The notes below the pieces were generated by a model. That model did no database searches. It was not told where the DNA came from and saw only the letters and a program-made list of their open reading frames with translations. Source: Candidatus Cloacimonadota bacterium (GTDB lineage Bacteria > Cloacimonadota > Cloacimonadia > Cloacimonadales > WRIO01). Taken from it: a stretch of DNA of 34,334 nucleotides. The translations under genes and the position numbers were made by a program. Shown in pieces: positions 16,971 to 25,176 of this stretch. Within the stretch, counting starts at the first letter, position 1; the number at the start of each line of letters is the position of its first letter. Where the stretch lies: assembly GCA_023230175.1 (NCBI GenBank), contig JALNXV010000002.1, positions 1-34,334 of the forward strand, in the 5' to 3' direction.

Positions 16971-19073
16971 ATGCTAAACGAAAATAAAAAAAATGATAAT
17001 GAACTCAACTTAGAAAATCAAAATGAAACAATTAGAGTTAACTTAAATTTATTAGACGAATTGATGGTATATGCAGGAGAATTAGTATTAGCAAGAAATC
17101 AACTTATGAGATTAACTACTGATTTGATAAAACAAATTCCCGGATTATCTTCTGTTTTACAAGATGTTAATCTAACAACTTCTATACTTCAAGAAAAAAT
17201 AATGAATACAAGAATGCAACCAATTTCAATGGTATTCTCAAAATTTCCTCGATTAGTAAGAGATTTGCAGTTAAAGACTAACAAAAAAATCAGATTTGAT
17301 ACCTCAGGGAATGATGTTAATCTTGATAAATCCGTCATTGAAAACCTTTATAATCCTTTAGCTATATTAGTATATTATTTAATCAATTATGATTTAGAAA
17401 GCTCCCAAGACAGGATTAAGCAAGGCAAAGACGAAACTGCCCATATAACATTAAAAGCTTATCATGAAGGAGGCAAGGTTAATGTTGATATTAATTCTGA
17501 CGGTTTAGGTTTAAATCCTAAAATCATTATCAAAAAAGCAATTGAAAATGGTATTATTTCCGAAAATGAATCTCATCGGCTTTCTAAAAAAGAAACTATT
17601 AATCTCTTATTTACAAATGATTTCTTTACTTTTAATGCTAAACTTGAAGAAGGTGATAAAGAAGTCAGCTTACAAGAAGCTCGAATCATTTTAGAAAAAA
17701 TTGGTGGAACTGTCAATCTTGATAGCGAAACAGGGAAATCAACTTATATCAATATAAAATTACCTTTAACGCTTGTGATTATTCCTTCAATTATTATAAC
17801 AGTTAATAAGTTAAATTTTGCTATACCTCAAGTTTCTTTACAGGAAATTGTCAGAATTAGAAAAGATGACCCGGAACAAAAAATTGAGAATGTTAATGGA
17901 GCCCCAGTCTTACGACTTAGAAATAAACTTTTACCAATCTTATATCTCTGGAAAGTACTCAATATGAAAGAGCCTAAAGCCTTTGATGATACAACTAGAA
18001 TTTTAGTCTTGAGGCATGATGATAATGAATTTGGGTTAGTAGTAGATGAAATATTTGATCACGAAGAAATAGTTGTTAAGACTATCCCTAATTTCTTTAA
18101 AGATACACTTTGTTATTCCGGTACAACAATTATGGGTGATGGTTCAGTCGCATTAATCCTTGATGTCAACGGACTATCTAAAAAAGGAAAACTTAATTTT
18201 GTCGGTTTAAAAGAACAAGTGACAGTAGAAGAATCAGAAGAAAAGATTCAACAAGATATCCAAAATCTTCTTTTATTTGAAAATGATAAAGATCAATTCT
18301 TTGCTTTAAATCTTGATTTAATTAAAAGAATTGAAAAAGTTAATACTAAAGATATTGACAAAGTAGGCCAAAAAGAATATATTGAACACGAAGGTAAAAG
18401 TCTAACTGTCATTAGATTAGAAAACTTCTTACCTATAAGTGCTCCAGCAGATGAACAAGAAAATTTATACGTAATCATACCTAAAGCTGTTGAAAATCCA
18501 ATAGGTATAATTACCAGAAAAATAGTTGATTCAATCTCAGTAAATATTAAAATTGATACTGAGAGTATTATTTCAAGAGGCTTAATCGGATCGAGTCTGA
18601 TTGATGATAAATTAGTACTCTTCCCTGATATTTATGAATTAATCGAGCTCGCTGAACCTGAAAAAATGCAACTTTATAAAATCAAAAATGAAAAACGAAG
18701 AAAAATGCTTTTAGTTGAAGATACACCATTTTTTAGGTCTCTAGAAAAAAATTATTTTGAATCTGCAGGATATGACGTAGAAATTGCTATAGATGGTATG
18801 GATGGATATAAGAAAGCTATGTCTAAAGATTACGATATATTTGTAGTAGATTTAGTAATGCCCCGTATGGACGGATATCAATTTATTGAAAATATTAGAA
18901 AAAATGATAAATTTAAAAATATACCTGCACTCGCATTAACAACTTTAACAAGTGAAGAAAGCAAAGAAAAAGCATTTAAAGCAGGGTTTAATGCGTACGA
19001 AATAAAATTACATAAAGAAAAATTAATCAGTGTAATTAAAAATTTATTAAATACTCAAGGGAGGACTGAATGA
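16971..19073 (+). CDS. CheA-like pseudokinase with two CheW domains and a receiver (no Hpt)
   Basis: A 700-residue chemotaxis-type protein. Residues 22-100 are a CheA dimerisation helix pair (ELMVYAGELVLARNQL; TRMQPISMVFSKFPRLVRDL). Residues 105-265 align with the CheA ATP-binding domain, but the boxes are broken: the N-box reads LYNPLAILVYYLINYDLE (128-143) where kinases have LVRN..DHG.E, G1 is SDGLGL, the F-box is FTNDFFTF, and the glycine-rich GRGVGMDVV of G2 is GDKEVSLQEAR (228-238). CheW-like domains follow at about 265-410 and 428-565, then an intact receiver at 578-695 (E583/D584, D627, T657, K679). No Hpt phosphorylation domain is present, and no room exists upstream because the promoter and MBL gene lie there. 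It is probably a non-catalytic array scaffold or phosphate sink. The ATG at 16971 is chosen; the TTG at 16965 abuts the GGAG site. Confidence 0.85.
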   Translation: MLNENKKNDNELNLENQNETIRVNLNLLDELMVYAGELVLARNQLMRLTTDLIKQIPGLSSVLQDVNLTTSILQEKIMNTRMQPISMVFSKFPRLVRDLQLKTNKKIRFDTSGNDVNLDKSVIENLYNPLAILVYYLINYDLESSQDRIKQGKDETAHITLKAYHEGGKVNVDINSDGLGLNPKIIIKKAIENGIISENESHRLSKKETINLLFTNDFFTFNAKLEEGDKEVSLQEARIILEKIGGTVNLDSETGKSTYINIKLPLTLVIIPSIIITVNKLNFAIPQVSLQEIVRIRKDDPEQKIENVNGAPVLRLRNKLLPILYLWKVLNMKEPKAFDDTTRILVLRHDDNEFGLVVDEIFDHEEIVVKTIPNFFKDTLCYSGTTIMGDGSVALILDVNGLSKKGKLNFVGLKEQVTVEESEEKIQQDIQNLLLFENDKDQFFALNLDLIKRIEKVNTKDIDKVGQKEYIEHEGKSLTVIRLENFLPISAPADEQENLYVIIPKAVENPIGIITRKIVDSISVNIKIDTESIISRGLIGSSLIDDKLVLFPDIYELIELAEPEKMQLYKIKNEKRRKMLLVEDTPFFRSLEKNYFESAGYDVEIAIDGMDGYKKAMSKDYDIFVVDLVMPRMDGYQFIENIRKNDKFKNIPALALTTLTSEESKEKAFKAGFNAYEIKLHKEKLISVIKNLLNTQGRTE

Positions 19074-19534
19074 TACAATTAACCACCTTTTATGTTCAAG
19101 ACACCTTATTTGGTATCAATATCTTACAAGTTAAAGAAATCAATAACCAAATGAAATACACACCTGTTCCGGACTCAGCAGATTATATTAAAGGTTTATT
19201 TAATCTTAGAGGGCAAATCATAACTATATTTGACCTTGCTAAAAGATTAGGTCGTGAAGATACAATGATAGGTGACAAAACACGTAATCTAATCTTAAAA
19301 ACCGATCAAGAAACAACACTTATTAGAGAACAATTTGATATCCCTGAAATCGGTAATGATGCAGTTGGCTTTATTATTGATAAAATTGGAGATGTAATTG
19401 AAATTGATGAAGAAATGATTCAAAGTGCTCCCGCAAATGTAGGAGATATTTCCAAAGAATTTATAAAAGGCGTTTTTGAACTTAAAGATGAATTATTAAT
19501 AATTCTCAATGTAAATGAAGCTATAAAAATATAA
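19070..19534 (+). CDS. cheW: CheW-type adaptor
   Basis: A 154-residue CheW domain protein: an N-terminal strand LTTFYVQDTLFGINILQVKEI, then YTPVPDSADYIKGLFNLRGQIITIFDLAKRLG (the signature NLRGQ region), a short loop insertion and VGFIIDKIGDVIEIDEE near the C-terminal half. CheW couples chemoreceptors to CheA in membrane arrays. The start overlaps the preceding stop (ATGA), so it is coupled to the CheA-like scaffold. No receptor, CheR, CheB or CheY gene lies in the window. Confidence 0.93.
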   Translation: MIQLTTFYVQDTLFGINILQVKEINNQMKYTPVPDSADYIKGLFNLRGQIITIFDLAKRLGREDTMIGDKTRNLILKTDQETTLIREQFDIPEIGNDAVGFIIDKIGDVIEIDEEMIQSAPANVGDISKEFIKGVFELKDELLIILNVNEAIKI

Positions 19535-19550
19535 ACTCTATTAATTGCTC

Positions 19551-19587
19551 AAAAGAGACTTAAGTATAAGCTTAAGTCTCTTTTTTT
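19551..19587 (+). terminator. Rho-independent terminator of the cheA-like/cheW operon
   Basis: Perfect 14-bp arms (19551-19564 and 19571-19584, AAAAGAGACTTAAG and its complement) with a six-base loop, ending in a T-run (19581-19587). It begins 17 bases after cheW. Confidence 0.93.
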
Positions 19588-19608
19588 AATAAAAAGCAAT
19601 AAATTGTT

Positions 19609-19636
19609 TTGACAAATAAATTTAATTTAATAAAAT
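19609..19636 (+). promoter_or_regulatory. Promoter of the second CPBP gene
   Basis: TTGACA (19609-19614), a 16-base spacer and TAAAAT (19631-19636). AAGGAG (19657-19662) lies six bases before the ATG at 19669. Confidence 0.55.
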
Positions 19637-19668
19637 TACTTTTAAAATAATTCCATAAGGAGTACGCT

Positions 19669-20394
19669 ATGGAAAACCTTCATTTATCACAAAAAGACAT
19701 CAATAATAAGAATCTTCTTGGCTTAGTGTTGATGCCTATCTTAATGTTGTTTGTCTTCTTGTTTAGTAAATTAATTAAACTATATTTCCCTATGATTGAT
19801 ACATCAGTTATAATTCAAATTTTGTTTCTTGTTTTACCTTGTATAATTTTGATGTATGTCGAAAAGAATGTCAATTTACTTAACTTAAATCTCAATTTTA
19901 ATTTTAAACAAATTGTAAAATACTTAATCTTTGCAGTTATAATCGGTTTTTTATCAATGTTTACAATGTCCATTATAGCAATGAATATCCCAAATATAGA
20001 ATCACAAAAGCATCCGATTATGATTAATTCTTTTCTAATGATTTCGTTAAAGGTATTTTTATTGGCTAGCTTTGCTGAAGAAATATTCTTTAGAGGGTTT
20101 GTACAAGGATGGTTTAAAAATCTATCTCATTTTGGAATTAAACTTTTCAAAAAGAAAATTGGATTACACATAATTATTGCTAGCTTGTTATTTAGTATAG
20201 GTCATTTAGGATTAATGAATTATATGCACAAATTTATGGTAGTTAATATCCTTTTAAGTACATTTTTATTAGGTATCATAGCCGGTAAAGCAAAAGAAAA
20301 AACTGCAAGCATTATACCGGCATATTTAGTTCATCTATGTTTTAATCTTGTGGGAGTCGGTATCCCCTTATTGTTATCTAATTTTATTAAATAA
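19669..20394 (+). CDS. CPBP-family intramembrane metalloprotease (second copy)
   Basis: A 241-residue polytopic membrane protein with E137-E138-I-F-F-R142, FSIGH179 and H222-L-C-F-N226, the complete CPBP active-site set. It has about seven membrane helices and is longer at the N-terminus than the copy at 3813-4409. It stands alone between the CheW terminator and the lipoprotein promoter, unlike the exporter-linked copy, so its substrate cannot be inferred from context. Confidence 0.85.
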   Translation: MENLHLSQKDINNKNLLGLVLMPILMLFVFLFSKLIKLYFPMIDTSVIIQILFLVLPCIILMYVEKNVNLLNLNLNFNFKQIVKYLIFAVIIGFLSMFTMSIIAMNIPNIESQKHPIMINSFLMISLKVFLLASFAEEIFFRGFVQGWFKNLSHFGIKLFKKKIGLHIIIASLLFSIGHLGLMNYMHKFMVVNILLSTFLLGIIAGKAKEKTASIIPAYLVHLCFNLVGVGIPLLLSNFIK

Positions 20395-20471
20395 TTTAAA
20401 AAAACTGTTGAAACTGTGAAAAATATTAAACATTATTCAACAAGCTATTCTTTACTCTTAAAAAATTGTTC

Positions 20472-20500
20472 TTGACTTATATACTTTTATACATTAATCT
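20472..20500 (+). promoter_or_regulatory. Promoter of the truncated lipoprotein gene
   Basis: TTGACT (20472-20477), a 17-base spacer and TAATCT (20495-20500). The leader ATTTATAAATATAT plus AGGAGG (20510-20529) nearly repeats the rpmH leader (12897-12916). Confidence 0.45.
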
Positions 20501-20538
20501 GATGAAAATATTTATAAATATATAGGAGGCTAATTGAT

Positions 20539-21384
20539 ATGACTATTTTTTATAATCAAATCCAAAGCAAAGTTTTTTTCATTAAAGTTATTTTAATTTT
20601 TAGCATTTCTTTTCTACTAAGTAATTGCTCAGATTCTACTAAAAATTCAGACATAGCTAATGATTTTTCTTTAACGGTTACTTTAAATGACTCTCTACAA
20701 AACCCATTAGAATCATATAAAATATCAATTCAACAAAATAATATTGAAGATATTAATAATATAGATTGGATTATGAACTCCGGCAACTCTTCGACTTATT
20801 ATAAATTTACAAGTGTCGAAACATACTATATTCAATTATCAATCTATGATTATTTTGAAAATAAAATTTGTGATTTAGTTAATGATACACTCGAAGCCGG
20901 TTATCACGAAGTTTTATGGGACGTTGAGGATATGGTTAAAGATGGAATTTATAAAGCAGAAATACTGTATTTTCAAGATAATAGAGTTATATTTAGTGAT
21001 GAAGTTTTTACATATTATATGAAAAACAGTAATTCCACTTATGCTTATATAACCGATAATAAGGGAAAAATATTTAGTGAAGACATTATCTCTTTTCCTT
21101 TTTTATATTTTAAAGATAATCTACAAGTAGTCAATGCAAACAATGATTATCTAAATGATTTTACTTTTACTAAAGATTTTTTATTTATTGTTCAGAGTCC
21201 TGGCGGAATAACGAAAAAACAAACTGTTACTCTATCAAAAGAAAGTAATTTTGTTAAATTTAATTGGGATAATATGGAGATAATTGACGATTCTACACAT
21301 ACTTATATTTCAACTAATAAAGACGTTGAAGAACCATTTACCATAAATAGATTTTACACAAATTTCCCTAATCCCTTTAATTAA
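20539..21384 (+). CDS. Lipoprotein with FlgD-like domain and cut-off C-terminal sorting motif
   Basis: A 281-residue protein with a signal segment (about 11-29) ending in a lipobox-like LLSNC30, off-consensus because Asn precedes the Cys. The middle (about 75-155) has YYIQLSIYDYFENKICDLV, AGYHEVLWDVED and DGIYKAEILYF, matching the Ig-like fold seen in FlgD and in C-terminal sorting domains (usual pattern AG.H.V.WDG.D...GIY). The protein ends with FYTNFPNPFN and a stop. In FCB-group secreted proteins NFPNPFN is the start of a sorting domain about 80 residues long, so the rest appears lost. Either the gene was truncated or the motif is relic. A palindromic element begins 24 bases after the stop. 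Function is otherwise unknown; the cell surface or periplasm is likely. Confidence 0.7.
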   Translation: MTIFYNQIQSKVFFIKVILIFSISFLLSNCSDSTKNSDIANDFSLTVTLNDSLQNPLESYKISIQQNNIEDINNIDWIMNSGNSSTYYKFTSVETYYIQLSIYDYFENKICDLVNDTLEAGYHEVLWDVEDMVKDGIYKAEILYFQDNRVIFSDEVFTYYMKNSNSTYAYITDNKGKIFSEDIISFPFLYFKDNLQVVNANNDYLNDFTFTKDFLFIVQSPGGITKKQTVTLSKESNFVKFNWDNMEIIDDSTHTYISTNKDVEEPFTINRFYTNFPNPFN

Positions 21385-21407
21385 ATATTCAATTAATCTA
21401 TAGAAAA

Positions 21408-21459
21408 TATACAAGGTACCTCCAGGATGGAAAATTCCATCCTGGAGGTACCTTGTATA
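21408..21459. repeat. 52-bp intergenic palindrome (copy 2)
   Basis: Perfect 25-base arms (21408-21432 and 21435-21459) around a two-base AA loop. The arm carries ACCTCCAGGATG, the same core as copy 1 at 7476-7529, and TACAA at the outer end. It lies between two convergent genes. There is no T-run on either side long enough for a standard terminator. Confidence 0.95.
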
Positions 21460-21538
21460 ACAAAGGCTAATAAATATATTGTCAGAGCATATTTACTTAT
21501 ATTTAATAGGTTTTCTTTATCTAATCAAATACTTTTGG

Positions 21539-22329
21539 TTAAGTTAAAAGAGCATTGAAAATCATTAATATTGCAGCAATAAAAGTAGTAATTGCAAAAA
21601 TTAGTTTAAGATGCTTAGGATTTGTTTTTATTGCTAATTTACCTCCAAAAATGCCTGCAAAAATTGCAGCAATGGATAGAGGAATAGCAAATTTTGGATC
21701 AAAATGTCCTCTTAACGAATGTCCTAAAAATCCCATAATAGCTGTTGCAGCTACCATTGCAGAAGAAGTACCGACCGCAATATTCATTGGGACTCCACAA
21801 AGTAACACCATTAAAGGTATTTTAAATGAACCACAAGATATCCCAACAGCCCCCGCTACAAGACCTGCAAGAGCTGTAATAGGGACAGTGTACCAAAGAT
21901 TTACAACATATTCTACATCTCCAAATTTTCTATGCCAATAACCAAACTTTTTTTTAAACTTAATCGGTTTTTCTTTAACCTTTATTAGCATTGAAAACCC
22001 TGCTAAAACAAGAAATATTGATAATATTATTTTAAGGACAGAACCACTTAGATAACTTGAAAGATATCCTCCAACAAATGCCATTATATCGGTCGGGGGT
22101 CTATTATCAACGCGAGTTTCCAATCAACCATTTTCTTTTTATTAAAGACTAACATACCTGTTAAAGCTGCAATCATAAGAATAAATTGCCCCATTGCTGC
22201 AGCTTGATACATACTTAATCCGGCTAAAACTAAGATCGGAACATAAAAATTTCCACCACCTCTACCGGACATAGTCATTATTAAACCTATAATAAAAATC
22301 GCTATACTAACAAATATAATTGAATTCAT
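21539..22329 (-). pseudogene. TauE/SafE-family permease interrupted by a one-base frameshift
   Basis: Two overlapping frames encode one permease. The N-terminal part (22329 to 22084) has MTMSGRGGGNFYVPILVLAG and ends KMVDWKLALIIDP then leaves frame. The C-terminal part (frame ending at 21539) resumes as PPTDIMAFVGGYLSSYLSG and continues through GISCGSFKIPLMVLLCGVPMNIAVGTSSAMV. Joining them as IIDPPTDIMAF gives a continuous protein of about 263 residues, the normal family length. The break is at a run of five G on the + strand (22095-22099); six would restore the frame. TauE/SafE proteins export sulfite, sulfoacetate or other anions. It could be a real pseudogene, slippage-controlled expression or a base-call error. 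It follows tRNA-Leu on the same strand by 22 bases. Confidence 0.85.
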
Positions 22330-22351
22330 TTAAACTCTAAACTTTAAAAGA

Positions 22352-22438
22352 TGGTACAGAAGAGGGGATTTGAACCCCTACGAGCGTAAGCTCACTAGAC
22401 CCTGAACCTAGCGTGTCTACCAATTTCACCACTTCTGC
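22352..22438 (-). tRNA. tRNA-Leu (anticodon CAG)
   Basis: On the minus strand the 87-base gene folds with acceptor GCAGAAG/CUUCUGU (one G-U pair), D-arm, anticodon stem CUAGG/UCUAG with loop UUCAGGG (anticodon CAG at + 22402-22404), a long class-II variable arm (GAGCUUACGCUC) and T-arm GGGGUUCAAAUCCCC. The discriminator is A and the 3' CCA is encoded (22352-22354). It reads CUG codons. Confidence 0.95.
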
Positions 22439-22500
22439 CTTGTTAATATTTAGAAAAATGAAGCAAGTAATTTTGTCAAGAAAATAAAGAGATATTTTTC

Positions 22501-22528
22501 TTGACATTTTAACAATATTTATTAAAAT
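22501..22528 (+). promoter_or_regulatory. Promoter of the manganese pyrophosphatase gene
   Basis: TTGACA (22501-22506), a 16-base spacer and TAAAAT (22523-22528). A TTGACA on the opposite strand (22474-22479) faces away and may drive tRNA-Leu, although its -10 box is unclear. Confidence 0.55.
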
Positions 22529-22583
22529 TCGTGTAATAATTCAAAACTTTTGTAAAGTTATAATTGAAATAAGGAGTTATAAG

Positions 22584-24218
22584 TTGACTGATAAAGATAT
22601 AATATGGATAACAGGTCATAAAAATCCCGATTCTGATTCGATTTGTTCAGCAATAGCTTATGCTGATTTTAAAAAGAAAAACGGAGTAAATGCAATGCCG
22701 GCAAGATTGGGAGACATAAGTCGCGAAACAGAGTTTATCTTAAACTATTTTAATGTTACAACACCACCTTTATTAAAAACAGTTCGTACGCAGATAACTG
22801 ATCTTAATATTGACCCTGCTGTACCGGTTACTCACGATTCAACGCTTCTTAAAGCTTGGGCAAGGATGAAACTTAATAATGTAAAAACTTTACCCGTAGT
22901 TGATGAAGAAAATCATTTACATGGGCTTATCACTGTTTCTGACATAGCAAATAAATATTTAGATACTATAGAAACTAATGTCTTAGGAAAGCAAAATACT
23001 AATATCCAAAACATTGCAGACACAATTAATGCTAAAATTTTAACAGGCAATAATGAAGATTTAACTGAATCCGGTAAAGTAATCATTGTTGCTATGCAAA
23101 AAGAAGAGATGCTTCCTTTTTTAGAAAAAGGGGATATTGTCATCGTTGGAAATAGAACTGATACCCAATTAGAAGCCATAAAATTACAAGCTTCTTGTTT
23201 AATAATCACAGGCAATGCAAAAGTTGAACAAGAAGTTTTAGAAGAAGCTAAAGCAAATAATGTTATTTTAATGGTTTGCCCTCAAGATACATTTACAACC
23301 AGTCGTTTGATTTCTCAAAGTATAGCTGTAGCAAATGTGATGACTACAGAAGGCTTAATTAGGTTTAATTTAGATGATTTTATTGATGACATTAAAACAA
23401 AAATGCTCCAAACACGTTATAGAAGTTATCCGGTAATCGATGATAACAATGTTATTCAAGGCTTTATTTCCAGATATCATTTAATTTCATCCAGAAAGAA
23501 AAAGGTGATTTTAGTCGATCATAATGAAAAAGGTCAGACCGTTGATGGCATTGATGAAGCTGAAATTATGGAAATTGTTGATCATCATAGATTTGGTGAC
23601 ATTCAAACAGCATACCCAATATCTGTGAAACTTGAACCTGTCGGCTCTACAGCAACAATTATTGCTAATATCTTTTTTGATAATGCTATCAGACCATCAA
23701 AATCAATTTCAGGTATTCTTTGTGCCGCAATAATCTCTGATACTATGAATTTTAAATCACCTACTTCTGTATATAAAGATAAACTTACTGCTGATAAATT
23801 AGCTGAAATTGCAGGTATTAATATAGAAAAATTTGCCGAAGAAATGATTAAAGAATCTTCATCTATTCATGGTAAATCTGCCAAAGATATCTTTCACGAA
23901 GACTTTAAAGAATTTAATTTAGCCGATCAGAAATTTGCAATAAGCCAAATTAAAACTATGGATACAGACTGTATAAAAGATATTTATCAAGAGATATTAG
24001 ATTATATGCACCAAATTTGCGAATCAAATAGCTATAATCTTGTTATGCTTTTAATAACAGACATAATTAAAGAAGGCTCTGAAATTATAGTTATAGGCGA
24101 AAGCAAAACGCTAATTGAAAAAGCTTTTAATTTAGAAATTGTTGATAACAAAGCTTTTTTACCGGGAGTTGTTTCTCGGAAAAAACAGATAATTCCGGTT
24201 TTATCTAATATAATTTAA
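22584..24218 (+). CDS. Manganese-dependent inorganic pyrophosphatase with CBS-DRTGG insert
   Basis: A 544-residue family-II pyrophosphatase that hydrolyses PPi to phosphate. The DHH domain is split by a regulatory insert: metal ligands H12, D16 and D18 in GHKNPDSDS, then CBS 1 (about 70-122), DRTGG (about 125-240), CBS 2 (about 250-305), after which the DHH domain resumes with VDHNEKG, VDHHRFG and IISDTMNFKSPT. The DHHA2 domain (about 420-544) ends in the substrate-binding PGVVSRKKQIIPV motif. In the family, CBS pairs bind adenine nucleotides and adjust activity to energy charge. The start is TTG at 22584, seven bases after AAGGAG (22571-22576). The barrel gene follows by six bases. Confidence 0.93.
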   Translation: MTDKDIIWITGHKNPDSDSICSAIAYADFKKKNGVNAMPARLGDISRETEFILNYFNVTTPPLLKTVRTQITDLNIDPAVPVTHDSTLLKAWARMKLNNVKTLPVVDEENHLHGLITVSDIANKYLDTIETNVLGKQNTNIQNIADTINAKILTGNNEDLTESGKVIIVAMQKEEMLPFLEKGDIVIVGNRTDTQLEAIKLQASCLIITGNAKVEQEVLEEAKANNVILMVCPQDTFTTSRLISQSIAVANVMTTEGLIRFNLDDFIDDIKTKMLQTRYRSYPVIDDNNVIQGFISRYHLISSRKKKVILVDHNEKGQTVDGIDEAEIMEIVDHHRFGDIQTAYPISVKLEPVGSTATIIANIFFDNAIRPSKSISGILCAAIISDTMNFKSPTSVYKDKLTADKLAEIAGINIEKFAEEMIKESSSIHGKSAKDIFHEDFKEFNLADQKFAISQIKTMDTDCIKDIYQEILDYMHQICESNSYNLVMLLITDIIKEGSEIIVIGESKTLIEKAFNLEIVDNKAFLPGVVSRKKQIIPVLSNII

Positions 24219-24224
24219 ATTTTT

Positions 24225-25067
24225 ATGTTATATAGGCAATTCAATAAAATAATATCTTATTTAAGGCATAATATTAGTTATCAAGTTTTACGTGTTTTTA
24301 TAGCTATGTTTTTCTTAGTTACAGGCAATGAGTTATACTCTTTTTATTTTAAGACTTACAGTGATGCACAATTAATTTCTGTTTCAGAGCTTAGTTTGTT
24401 ATGTGATACTCCGGCTAACATATTATATCAACCTGCATCTTTTAATGAAGGAATATCAGCAAGTTATTCTAATCCTTATGGCTTTTCAGAAATAAATCTA
24501 ATTCAACTTAGTTTGCAAAAAATATTTAAAGATTATGCCCTTGGTTTTGGTTCCTACTTTTATAATAACCCCAATATTTCAGATATTCAAATTTATAGTT
24601 CGTTTGCTTATAAATACCAAAATTTGCAAGCAGGATTTTCTTTAAATTATTATCAAATGAAAGTTAAAAATTATTCATCAGATAGATTGTTAATGTTAGA
24701 TTTAGGTTTGATTTGGAAACATCAAAACTTTAAATATGCAATCAGTTACAGTAATGTAACTCAATCATCAATGAAAGGAATAGAAGCAAATTCTCTAATA
24801 AAATTTGAAACTACATTTAAAGTAAATGCATATTCAGATATAGGAATCTCATTTGAAAAAGAAAAATATTTTGACTATAGATATGCAATAGCATCATCAT
24901 TTAAATTTTATAAAAACAACAAAATTAATATGGGATTTATGCCTAACCCATCTCAGTTTACTACAGGAATAGAAATAAATCTAGATAATAAATCTTTAAT
25001 TTATAGCATCAGAACTCATCAAGAACTTGATTTAACCCATTCAATTACCTTAAAGTATTTATTTTAA
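24225..25067 (+). CDS. Outer-membrane beta-barrel protein, PorV/FadL-like
   Basis: A 280-residue protein with an atypically long N-terminus before a hydrophobic stretch (about 22-36, VFIAMFFLVTGN). The following part (SELSLLCDTPANILYQPASF) resembles the degenerate DPANIYYNPAGL opening of PorV/PorQ/FadL-type barrels. Alternating aromatic beta strands continue to a C-terminal Phe (ITLKYLF), as in outer-membrane barrels. No good ribosome site precedes the ATG at 24225; an ATG at 24306 (residue 28) is another possible start but would cut the signal segment. In type IX-bearing bacteria PorV-like proteins help surface secretion, and the NFPNPFN protein nearby makes this attractive, but that is inference. 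Confidence 0.65.
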   Translation: MLYRQFNKIISYLRHNISYQVLRVFIAMFFLVTGNELYSFYFKTYSDAQLISVSELSLLCDTPANILYQPASFNEGISASYSNPYGFSEINLIQLSLQKIFKDYALGFGSYFYNNPNISDIQIYSSFAYKYQNLQAGFSLNYYQMKVKNYSSDRLLMLDLGLIWKHQNFKYAISYSNVTQSSMKGIEANSLIKFETTFKVNAYSDIGISFEKEKYFDYRYAIASSFKFYKNNKINMGFMPNPSQFTTGIEINLDNKSLIYSIRTHQELDLTHSITLKYLF

Positions 25068-25130
25068 AGATAAAAGATTATAAAGACAAGTAAATGTTTT
25101 ATGATTTCTCATTATCTTTTATGTTTTAAC

Positions 25131-25158
25131 TTGACAATTTATGATTTTTTTTTATACT
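25131..25158 (+). promoter_or_regulatory. Promoter of the response regulator/HisKA operon
   Basis: TTGACA (25131-25136), a 16-base spacer and TATACT (25153-25158). AAGGAG at 25166-25171 lies five bases before the chosen ATG at 25177. Confidence 0.6.
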
Positions 25159-25176
25159 AAATACTAAGGAGTGATA

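Noticed and set aside
21387..21406. Frameshift that would restore the rest of the sorting domain after NFPNPFN
   Set aside because: The other frames give only short sequences such as KYSINL before new stops and nothing resembling the remaining domain.
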